From the NCBI GenBank assembly GCA_021785115.1, contig JAJYGO010000450.1, forward strand, positions 1-8,119: DNA of 8,119 nucleotides, in the 5' to 3' direction. How positions within the stretch are numbered: position 1 is the first letter of the stretch; each line of letters opens with the position of its first letter. The stretch comes from Chloroflexota bacterium. Lineage in GTDB: Bacteria > Chloroflexota > Limnocylindria > Limnocylindrales > CSP1-4. Position numbers and translations under genes: made by a program. This document shows positions 1-5,692 of the stretch, in pieces. A model generated the notes under the pieces. It did no database searches, had not been told where the DNA came from, and was given only the letters and a program-made list of their open reading frames with translations.

Positions 1-1380
1 CTCGGCGGCCTCGCTGGCGTGCCGGTCGCGCCGCGCGGGCGGGCCTGCCTCGGTGGGCAGCGCGGCGACCGCGAAGCGGGGGAAGGACCACCGGTCGGCG
101 AACCCGTCCGCGACCAGGTCCGGGTGCCGGTCGCGGCGGTCGCTGCTGTTCTGTCCGCGGACGGGCCGGCCGAGGCGCCGGGCGACGAGCCCCACGAGGC
201 CGAGGCGGCGGGCCCTGAGGTGGCTGGCCTGCGGCACGCCGGCGGCGTGGAATACGTGGTCGACCTCGGCGCTCCGGTCCGTGTACGCGAGGAACGTGGC
301 CGCCTCGGCGAGGCGGGCGGCGTAGTCGGCGAGCCGGGCCTGCGCGTGGAGGACCGTGAGCCGGCTCAGGTCGCCCGACGCGTTGCCCAGGTCGTAGGAG
401 AGGATCGTGCGCTCGCCGAGGAAGCGGCTCCCGCACTCGGCGCAGTAGCTCTCGGTGCCGTTGGAGCGCTCGCTGCTGACCCTGATCGCCCCGGACGTCC
501 CGTAGGTCGGGCACTCGGCGTTCCGGCACAGCAAGTCCGGGTGCGGGCCTTCCCTCGGCCGTTCGAGGACCCGCTCCGGGGGGATCTCGCGGAGGACGAG
601 GTTGGCCACGACGGCGCTGATGGACTTCACGTGCCGCGCCTCCATCGCTCGCTCGGCCAGCGCCGCGTCGTCGCTCAGGCACCAGCCGTGGTCCCACCGC
701 CCGCCCTCGTCGAGCGCCAGGACCCGCCGGGCGTTCTCGATCACGTCCGGGCCGCCCCGCCCGAGGACGACCTGGTACGCGTGGGCGACCCGGCGCTGCC
801 GCAGCTCGTCGCGGGGGCCGAGCGGCTGCCTCGGGAGGGACTCCCACGGCCTCCCGCACGACTGGCAGTGGAACGGGGCGATGAGGCGCCCCTCGGGGTC
901 GCGGCGGTCCACGACCCGGCCGAACGGCTCGATCGGCGCGCCGCAGACGCACGCCGTCCGCAGCCAGATGCCGTGGACCTCGCAGCCGTGCATCAGCGGG
1001 AGCGCCGTCTGGCGGCGGATGAGCCGGAGCGGCGGCCGGACGCACGCCGGGCAGATGGAGAGCCGGCGCTTCAGCCCGAGCCTCGACGCCGCGACGCCGG
1101 GCCCGAAGACCCGCTCGAGTTCTGCCCGCCACGTGAGCGCCGTCACGGCGCCCGGCTCGAGCCCGTTGAGCGATGCGAGGCCCTCGCGGTCGAAGAGGGT
1201 GCCGAGGATGCCCAGCGAGCTCTTGCCGAGCTGGGAGGTTGAGGCGTCGTGCCTGCGGACGATGCTCGCGGTGCCGCCCGGGGGGAAGTCGTTCTTCTCG
1301 TCGTCCCGCAGCATGAGGCCGGGCATGAACTCGTCCCGCCGCGGGGTCACCGCGACCTGGAGGGCCGGCCAGGCCGTCAC
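1..1380 (-). CDS. tniQ: TniQ/TnsD-family target-selection protein (3' end outside window)
   Basis: Leftward frame open for 460 codons to the window edge with no stop seen. The start is a GTG at 1380 whose last two bases are the first two of the tnsC stop codon (GTGA overlap), implying translational coupling. The N-terminus (PRRDEFMPG) and the segment at residues 100-155 match the TniQ pattern: a CPAC pair (C110, C113) followed by HGC..HG (C133, H136) and ACVCG (C144, C146), a zinc-binding cluster. Further cysteine pairs lie at C172/C175 (FHCQSCG) and at C285/C290 with C313/C316, a second ribbon-like unit. TniQ/TnsD proteins bind the attachment site, or pair with a CRISPR effector, and recruit TnsC to choose the target. 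With at least 460 residues it is nearer to TnsD (about 500) than to the shorter TniQ proteins of Cascade-linked elements, so site-specific DNA binding is the more likely role. That last step is inference. Confidence 0.86.
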   Translation of the reverse strand, partial: MTAWPALQVAVTPRRDEFMPGLMLRDDEKNDFPPGGTASIVRRHDASTSQLGKSSLGILGTLFDREGLASLNGLEPGAVTALTWRAELERVFGPGVAASRLGLKRRLSICPACVRPPLRLIRRQTALPLMHGCEVHGIWLRTACVCGAPIEPFGRVVDRRDPEGRLIAPFHCQSCGRPWESLPRQPLGPRDELRQRRVAHAYQVVLGRGGPDVIENARRVLALDEGGRWDHGWCLSDDAALAERAMEARHVKSISAVVANLVLREIPPERVLERPREGPHPDLLCRNAECPTYGTSGAIRVSSERSNGTESYCAECGSRFLGERTILSYDLGNASGDLSRLTVLHAQARLADYAARLAEAATFLAYTDRSAEVDHVFHAAGVPQASHLRARRLGLVGLVARRLGRPVRGQNSSDRRDRHPDLVADGFADRWSFPRFAVAALPTEAGPPARRDRHASEAAE

Positions 1381-2402
1381 GAGGCCCTCCTGAGCTCGTC
1401 GAGGTCGACGTCGAACACCGGGGACGCGTCGCCCCGGACCGTGAGCCGCAGCGCCGCGTCGTACAGGTCCATGCCGTCGTGGGCGTTGCCCGGCCTCTCC
1501 TCGGCCCACGCCAGCCCGAGCGCCGCGTGGACCACCTCCGCGAGCTGCTTCATCCGGGCGCGGCCGGCGCCGGCGGTGTCGTTGCGCTTGTCGGTCAGCC
1601 ACGTGAACAGGGAGCCGGCCCAGCGGGCGAGGGCCAGCTCGGGGAAGGCGGGCGCGTACTGCAGCTCCCAGGTGCGCAGGACCCTTCCGACCTCCGCCTC
1701 CGACAGTCCGGCGACGCGGACGACCGGGTCCGGCCCGTTGAGGCGCCGCCGGAACTGCTCGGCCACGAGCGGGTCCTTCACGATCAGCCGCCAGGGGTCG
1801 CAGCTCCGGGGTTCCTTCGAGTTGACCGCGGCGAGCAGCACGACGCTCGGCCGCACTCCCCTCCGCTTCAGCTGGTCGGTCAGCTCCCGCAGGTACGAGA
1901 GCTGGCCGAGCCTGAGCTCGTGCGCGTCGTCGATCACGATCATCCGCACCTTGGCGCGGACGATCGCGCCGACAAGCCACGCTCGGGTCCTGGAGGGCCC
2001 GATTCTCGGGACGGCGCCCAGCTCGTCGGCGAGGGCGCCGACGAGGCGGTCGGTGCTCTGGACCCCGCTGGACACGCGTGTCGAGAGGACGGGCACGATC
2101 CGGGTCGAGGACCCGTCGCCGCCCGGCTCGCGCGAGGGCGCGTGCGCGCCCTCGAAGTGCTCGAGGGCGGTGCTCTTGCCGTCGCCCGGGAAGGCGGTGA
2201 ACAGGAACCAGGACCCCGTCGCGTATGCGTGCTCCATCAGGGCCTCGAGGCGGCAGGCGAAACCGGTGGGGATGTACCGGTCGAGGGGCACGAAGGGCTC
2301 GCGGCCCCGTTGCTCGGCGATCACCTGGGCGAAGAGCGGGGAGGGGCCGGCGCCGCCCTCGGGCGGCTCGGGGATTGCGGCGGTGCGGGTGGGTCGTGCC
2401 AT
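1377..2402 (-). CDS. tnsC: TnsC-like AAA+ ATPase, transposition regulator
   Basis: 341 residues. The ATG at 2402 is set by a strong ribosome-binding site (AAGGAG at 2410-2415, 7 bases away). The P-loop is at residues 70-78 (AFPGDGKST, catalytic K76); the first glycine of the usual GxxGxGK(S/T) is alanine. Walker B is MIVIDDAHEL at 154-163 (D158, D159), followed by a sensor-1-like VVLLAAVNS (N194) and an arginine-rich FRRRL at 217-221 that could hold the arginine finger. This is the TnsC/TniB type of AAA+ ATPase. These proteins form ATP-dependent filaments on target DNA, link the TniQ/TnsD target selector to the TnsB transposase, and confer target immunity. The gene lies 29 bases after the transposase stop and overlaps the tniQ start by 4 bases. 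It appears intact, with no frame break or missing catalytic residue. TniB-like (Tn5053 type) is the alternative name, but the fused TnsA remnant upstream favours TnsC. Confidence 0.9.
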   Translation of the reverse strand: MARPTRTAAIPEPPEGGAGPSPLFAQVIAEQRGREPFVPLDRYIPTGFACRLEALMEHAYATGSWFLFTAFPGDGKSTALEHFEGAHAPSREPGGDGSSTRIVPVLSTRVSSGVQSTDRLVGALADELGAVPRIGPSRTRAWLVGAIVRAKVRMIVIDDAHELRLGQLSYLRELTDQLKRRGVRPSVVLLAAVNSKEPRSCDPWRLIVKDPLVAEQFRRRLNGPDPVVRVAGLSEAEVGRVLRTWELQYAPAFPELALARWAGSLFTWLTDKRNDTAGAGRARMKQLAEVVHAALGLAWAEERPGNAHDGMDLYDAALRLTVRGDASPVFDVDLDELRRAS

Positions 2403-2431
2403 TTCGGGGCTCCTTCGGCGTCGGGCGGCGG

Positions 2432-3403
2432 TCAGGCTGCCGTGTCGGTGGGGATGAGGGGCTCGTAGTCGCGGTCGACCGGGACCGGCAGGGCGAACGC
2501 CCGCGGCGCGGCCGGCTTGGCCTCGTCGGCGGCGCCGACGGGCGTCGACAGGGCCGCGACGATGTCCTCGGTGGTCGTCTCGGCGGCGCGCTTCCGGGCG
2601 TGGGCCTTCCTCGCCGCCCGCTTCTCGTCGGCGGCGCCCATCTCCGAGACGATCTCGTCCGTCCGCTTGGCGGCCGCGTCGCGGTCGCCGCTGGCGAACT
2701 TGCGCTCGGCGGCCCGCAGGAGGTCGAGCTCCCAGCGGGGGACCGGGCGGTCGTACGCGTCGGCCAGTCGGCCGCACCGGAGCACGCCGAGGAAGTTCCC
2801 GTCCTCGTCGTAGGCGTCGACAGTGCGCAGGTCGTCCTCGTCGACCTTGATCCGCACCATCGTGTCGATCCGGTCGCGGAGCCACGCGGCGCTGTACCAG
2901 TGGTTGTGGCGGTAGTGGACGCCCTTGCGCCCGACCTTGCGCAGGCCTTCGTCGCGCCGCAGCATCCGCCGCAGCGCGTCGGCCGACCCGCCCCACTGGC
3001 GGATGGCGAACCGTCCGAGGCCGTCGCGGAGGACGGCCTGGGGGCGCTCGCGGAGCCCGCCGTGCCACGTCGCCGCGTAGACGTCGAAGTACCACTGCAT
3101 GAGCGCCCGCTCGAACCGGTCGGCCGTGATCTCGCGCTCGAGCGCCTCCGCGTCGGGGTCGTGGGCGCCGCGGGCTTCCGGGCTGCCCTTGGTCGTGATG
3201 ACGAGCCGGTGGAGGAGGCGGTCGTTGAGGACCTTGAAGTGGGACTCCACGACCGGCTTCGCGTGGGCGTCGCCCTTCGGGGCGTACTCGAGGACCATCG
3301 CCACCTCGCCCGCGATCTGCAGGGCGAGGTTGCAGCGCTCGATCATCCCGTTGTCGGCCTTGAAGATGCACGGCGTCAGGCCCACGGCGAGTCCTCCCGG
3401 ATA
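2432..3403 (-). CDS. tnsB: TnsB transposase, C-terminal half (second and third catalytic residues and Mu-type barrel), out of frame with the N-terminal half
   Basis: Continuation of the TnsA-TnsB gene in a different frame; 323 codons from the presumed shift point at about 3403. If translated alone, the first usable start is a GTG at 3385, which overlaps the upstream stop by 10 bases. In rejoined numbering (762 residues in total) it begins YPGGLAVGLTPCIFKADNG with the second catalytic aspartate at about D456. The catalytic glutamate is at about E492 in PVVESHFKVLN, giving canonical D-35-E spacing. Residues of about 543-565 (HGGLRERP) and 590-650 (KGVHYRHNHWYSAAWL, then a beta-rich stretch) match the Mu transposase C-terminal barrel. 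The tail is charged and lysine/arginine/alanine-rich, as expected for a region that contacts TnsC. Alone it lacks the first catalytic aspartate and the DNA-binding domains, so it cannot be an active transposase. Either the frameshift is an assembly error or natural lesion, or the ribosome shifts frame. Confidence 0.85.
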   Translation of the reverse strand, partial: YPGGLAVGLTPCIFKADNGMIERCNLALQIAGEVAMVLEYAPKGDAHAKPVVESHFKVLNDRLLHRLVITTKGSPEARGAHDPDAEALEREITADRFERALMQWYFDVYAATWHGGLRERPQAVLRDGLGRFAIRQWGGSADALRRMLRRDEGLRKVGRKGVHYRHNHWYSAAWLRDRIDTMVRIKVDEDDLRTVDAYDEDGNFLGVLRCGRLADAYDRPVPRWELDLLRAAERKFASGDRDAAAKRTDEIVSEMGAADEKRAARKAHARKRAAETTTEDIVAALSTPVGAADEAKPAAPRAFALPVPVDRDYEPLIPTDTAA

Positions 3404-4719
3404 CCGTGCTCGAGCCGCAGCGCCGAGTCGTCGAGCATCGCGCGGATCACGGCGCGCCGGAGGTCCCACTGGTCGAGCGCCTTGGGCGACACGACGACGG
3501 ACAGCGGGTAGCGCGTCGCGACGTCGATGAGCACGCCGATGTGCATGCGCACCGTCGTGCGGCCGCCGGAGAGGGCCTGGACCTTCACGTCCAGCGTGGC
3601 CTCGTCGAACTCGCAGACGAGGCCCGGGACCTGCTCGGCCGTGACGGCCCGGCCGCTGAGCGCGAGCGGCACGAGCTTCCGGCCGGCCCTCGCCTCGCGC
3701 GCCTTCTGGTCCCGCCTGAGGAGGTCGCCCACCGCCTTCGAGACCTGGTAGCGGCTCGGGGTGCGCCGCATCCCCGCGTCGATGGCGGCCTGCCGCACCG
3801 CCGGGTGGTCGACGACGGCCTCGAGGCTCGGGCGCTCGGGCCGCGCGTAGACCTCCTCGATCGCCGAGACGACCGGGGGCGGCATGGTCCTGCAGGATGC
3901 CCGCCGCGTCGCGTACGGGACCAGCGCCCGCGCACCGTGCTGGTCGTATGCGTTCCAGAGCTGCTGAGCCCGCCGCTCCTCGAGGCCGTTGGCGCGCGCG
4001 GCCGCGGCCGCGGTGGCGCCCTCGAGGATCGCCCGCATCGCCGCCCGCCTGCGCTCGAACTCGTCGCGCGCCTCGGGGTCCTCGATGCTCTCCGGGTCCA
4101 CGTCCGGCTTCGGCTCGGCCTCGCCGTCCTCGGGCAGGTCCGTGCGGCCGCGCTCGGCCGCGAGCCGGACGAGCTCCTCGGGGTCGCGGACGACCCCGGG
4201 GGGCTCGAGGATCCCGCGGTCGCGCGGCCGGGCGCGCACCATCGTGGCGAGGGTCGGGACGACCGTCGCCAGGTCGAGGTCCAGCCGGCCCTCCGCCAGG
4301 AGGTCGCCCATGACCTTGCGCGCCGCGGCGACGACCTCCGGCCGCGGGTGGTCCGCGTGCTCGCGGACGAGGTCCTCGATCGAGGCCCGGCCGCGCTCCC
4401 ACCGGGCGCGGATCGCCGCGGCGAGGGCCGGGTCCCCGCGGTAGTCGAGCCTCGCGAGGTGGAGCTGGATCGCGTTGCGGAACCACCGCGGCGGCACGAG
4501 GTCGGCCGCGATGACCCAGGCCTCACCGCCCGCCGTCTGGGCCCAGGCCCGGCACGCCTCGAACTTGGCGAGCTCCTCCGGCCGGCTCTTGTCGGCGAGC
4601 GTGCCCGCCTCGATGAGGACCGGCGCCCGTGAGGGCGAAGGCCGCGCGCGAAGGCCTGCACTGCCGTGCCTCGGCGCCGCAGCCCTTCTCTCACGGATTC
4701 GTCCCAGGGACAGTTCCAT
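3376..4719 (-). CDS. tnsAB: TnsA remnant fused to N-terminal half of TnsB (frame interrupted at about 3403)
   Basis: 447 codons to a TGA at 3376-3378. The first ~30 residues match nothing recognisable. Residues 32-92 (VLIEAGTLADK, then PEELAKFEACRAWA and RNAIQLHLARL) resemble the end of the TnsA nuclease fold. Residues 100-165 resemble the TnsA C-terminal winged helix (SIEDLVREH, LLAEGRLDLDL). After an acidic linker (195-225) come two helix-turn-helix-like blocks: 228-270 (ILEGATAAAAARANGL) and 290-345. The start of the DDE domain follows, with the first catalytic aspartate D372 in CEFDEATLDVKV. The last seven codons are out of frame: the transposase continues at about 3403 in the -1 frame. 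TnsA cuts the 5' ends of Tn7-type elements. Here the part carrying its first acidic catalytic residues is absent, and the EVK-like lysine position reads EAG, so the nuclease is presumably dead. An in-frame stop at 4726-4728 blocks a longer start, and the ATG at 4719 has no good ribosome-binding site. Confidence 0.78.
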   Translation of the reverse strand: MELSLGRIRERRAAAPRHGSAGLRARPSPSRAPVLIEAGTLADKSRPEELAKFEACRAWAQTAGGEAWVIAADLVPPRWFRNAIQLHLARLDYRGDPALAAAIRARWERGRASIEDLVREHADHPRPEVVAAARKVMGDLLAEGRLDLDLATVVPTLATMVRARPRDRGILEPPGVVRDPEELVRLAAERGRTDLPEDGEAEPKPDVDPESIEDPEARDEFERRRAAMRAILEGATAAAAARANGLEERRAQQLWNAYDQHGARALVPYATRRASCRTMPPPVVSAIEEVYARPERPSLEAVVDHPAVRQAAIDAGMRRTPSRYQVSKAVGDLLRRDQKAREARAGRKLVPLALSGRAVTAEQVPGLVCEFDEATLDVKVQALSGGRTTVRMHIGVLIDVATRYPLSVVVSPKALDQWDLRRAVIRAMLDDSALRLEHGIREDSPWA

Positions 4720-4782
4720 GAGAGGTCACACACCCCGTGCGCGCCTTGCCAGTTCGCTACGGGGGTGCGAAGTGCCTAGCCG

Positions 4783-4802
4783 TCAACCCAGCAATGGGCG
4801 CG
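4783..4802 (+). repeat. 20-bp direct repeat, copy A (candidate TnsB-binding site)
   Basis: Matches copy B, 88 bases to the right, at 15 of 20 positions. The shared pattern is TCAAC, three free bases, G, one free base, AATGGG, one free base, GCG. Length and location just outside tnsA fit a transposase-binding site of a Tn7-type end. Chance similarity in GC-rich DNA is not excluded. Confidence 0.4.
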
Positions 4803-4823
4803 TGTGCTGGTTGCAGCCAGGCG

Positions 4824-4838
4824 TGTCAAGTCTTGACA
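4824..4838. repeat. Perfect 15-bp palindrome TGTCAAG-T-CTTGACA
   Basis: Seven-base arms are exact inverted copies around one central base. It begins TGT and ends ACA, the terminal trinucleotide of Tn7-family elements. Its minus-strand TTGACA could also serve as a -35 box, and a dyad at that place could be an operator for the tns operon. Sequence alone does not separate these possibilities. Confidence 0.5.
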
Positions 4839-4870
4839 AGCCCTTGCAGGTCGAGAGCGACCGCTCGCGC

Positions 4871-4890
4871 TCAACGACGAAATGGGAGCG
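4871..4890 (+). repeat. 20-bp direct repeat, copy B (candidate TnsB-binding site)
   Basis: Partner of copy A in the same orientation. If both are TnsB sites, the element ends right of 4890, within about 60 bases of the upp stop. If the element ends at the 4838 palindrome, this copy would lie outside it and the binding-site reading would be wrong. Confidence 0.35.
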
Positions 4891-4928
4891 GCGCGAACGG
4901 ATGGATCAGCGAGGCCCCGAACTGATTC

Positions 4929-4945
4929 GCCCTCGCTACCAGGGC
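4929..4945 (-). terminator. Weak hairpin just downstream of upp
   Basis: On the upp strand, GCCCT (4945-4941) and AGGGC (4933-4929) pair around a 7-base loop, starting about 7 bases after the stop codon. There is no following T-run, so it is at best a weak intrinsic terminator. It could equally be part of an attachment site at the 3' end of the gene. Confidence 0.25.
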
Positions 4946-4952
4946 CTTCGTG

Positions 4953-5597
4953 TCAGCCCGAGTTGCCGGTCCCGAACTGGCGGTCGCCGGCGTCGCCGAG
5001 GCCCGGCATGATGTAGCCCTTCTCGTTGAGCTGGCGATCGAGCGCGGCGCAGTAGATCTCGACGTCCGGGTGGGCCCTGCTGACCGCCTCCACGCCCTCG
5101 GGGGCGGCGATCAGGTTGACCAGCTTGATCCGGACCGCGCCCCAGCGCTTGAGGACCTCGATCGCCGCCGTGGCGGAGCCGCCCGTGGCGAGCATCGGGT
5201 CCAGGATGAGGCACAGGTCCACCGTGCTCGTGTTGGGGAGCTTGTTGTAGTACTCCACCGGGCGCAGCGTGTGCTCGTCGCGGAACAGGCCCAGGTGCCA
5301 CACCTCGGCGGTGGGCATCAGCTCCAGGAACGCGTCCACCATGCCCAGGCCGGCGCGCAAGATCGGGATGAAGCCGATGCGGTCGGCCAGCTCCTCGCCG
5401 GCCATGACCTCGAGGGGGGTCGGCACGTCGATGGGGCGCGTGCGCGCGTCGGCGAGCGCCTCGTAGCCCAGCAGCCAGGACAGCTCGCGGACCACCTCGC
5501 GGAACTTCTTGGGCTCGGTGGCCTCGTCGCGGAGGATGCCGAGCTTGTGGCGGACCGCGGGGTGCTGCGACACGTGGAGGTTGGGCCAGTCGGTCAC
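4953..5597 (-). CDS. upp: Uracil phosphoribosyltransferase
   Basis: 214 residues, near the usual 208-210. Converts uracil and PRPP to UMP plus pyrophosphate in cytoplasmic pyrimidine salvage. The PRPP-binding loop is ILDPMLATGGS at 131-141. The uracil-binding C-terminus GLGDAGDRQFGT lies at about 199-210, followed by a four-residue tail. RIGFIPILRAGLGM at 73-86 is the other conserved block. The start is a GTG at 5597 with a GAGGG ribosome-binding site 6 bases upstream; no better start exists. It diverges from the asparaginase gene across 95 bases. Its 3' end faces the tnsA end of the transposon, making it a candidate attachment gene. The reading frame is complete, so any insertion has left the enzyme intact. 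Confidence 0.95.
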   Translation of the reverse strand: MTDWPNLHVSQHPAVRHKLGILRDEATEPKKFREVVRELSWLLGYEALADARTRPIDVPTPLEVMAGEELADRIGFIPILRAGLGMVDAFLELMPTAEVWHLGLFRDEHTLRPVEYYNKLPNTSTVDLCLILDPMLATGGSATAAIEVLKRWGAVRIKLVNLIAAPEGVEAVSRAHPDVEIYCAALDRQLNEKGYIMPGLGDAGDRQFGTGNSG

Positions 5598-5692
5598 GGG
5601 GATCCCTCGCGCTGATCGGTTGGGGCGGGTTGGCGGCCGCCGCCGCGGGACGCCGGCTCCGGGCGAATCCTACCGCGGTATCCTCGCCTCCG
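5598..5692. promoter_or_regulatory. Divergent promoter region between upp and the asparaginase gene
   Basis: A -10-like TATCCT at 5679-5684 (plus strand) ends 8 bases before the asparaginase ATG, the spacing of a leaderless transcript. On the minus strand TAGGAT (5672-5667) would serve upp with a leader of roughly 60 bases that includes a GAGGG ribosome-binding site. The two hexamers sit at the edges of a perfect 10-bp palindrome, TACCGCGGTA (5671-5680), and share bases with it. No clear -35 is visible for either. The two polymerases would compete, and a protein binding the palindrome could control both genes. This is inference from sequence pattern only. Confidence 0.45.

Larger units (their letters stand above)
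1..4838 (-). mobile_element. Tn7-like transposon, transposition module and right-end region (partial)
   Basis: Three consecutive leftward genes encode a DDE transposase with a TnsA remnant fused in front, an AAA+ TnsC-type ATPase and a zinc-finger TniQ/TnsD protein. This is the core gene set and order of Tn7-family elements. Coding is continuous with a 29-base gap and a 4-base overlap, so it reads as one operon. In Tn7 the tns genes are transcribed inward from the right end. Here that end must lie between the tnsA start (4719) and the upp stop (4953). The boundary given, 4838, is the outer ACA of a palindrome and is only a guess; the true end could be up to about 100 bases further right. The other end, and any cargo or cas genes, lie outside the window. 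The family assignment is well supported; the exact end is not. Confidence 0.8.
4720..4952. other. Junction between tnsA start and upp 3' end: presumed transposon right end
   Basis: 233 bases with no supported gene; the short frames here contain stops or lack homology. The stretch contains a pair of diverged direct repeats, a perfect 15-bp palindrome with TGT/ACA outer bases, and TTGACA/TTGACG hexamers on the minus strand that could be -35 elements for the tns operon, although no good -10 sits at the right distance. Base composition is less extreme than in the flanking coding sequence. Tn7-family right ends carry several TnsB-binding repeats of about 20 bp just outside tnsA, which is what this stretch resembles. 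The exact terminus and target duplication cannot be fixed without the other end. Confidence 0.6.

Noticed and set aside
19..1242. Long plus-strand open frame of 407 codons opposite tniQ
   Set aside because: Antisense shadow of a GC-rich gene: low-complexity composition and no domain, while the minus-strand frame has the TniQ zinc-finger motifs.
3380..3420. Programmed -1 frameshift like that of insertion sequences
   Set aside because: No slippery heptamer (such as A AAA AAG or another X XXY YYZ with re-pairing) is present near 3403. Kept open only as a minor alternative to an indel.
4731..4830. Upstream extension of the TnsA part in other frames
   Set aside because: The frame opening at 4733 (GTG) has an upstream stop at 4776-4778 and its peptide shows no TnsA nuclease motif. 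The tnsAB frame itself is closed by TGA at 4726-4728.
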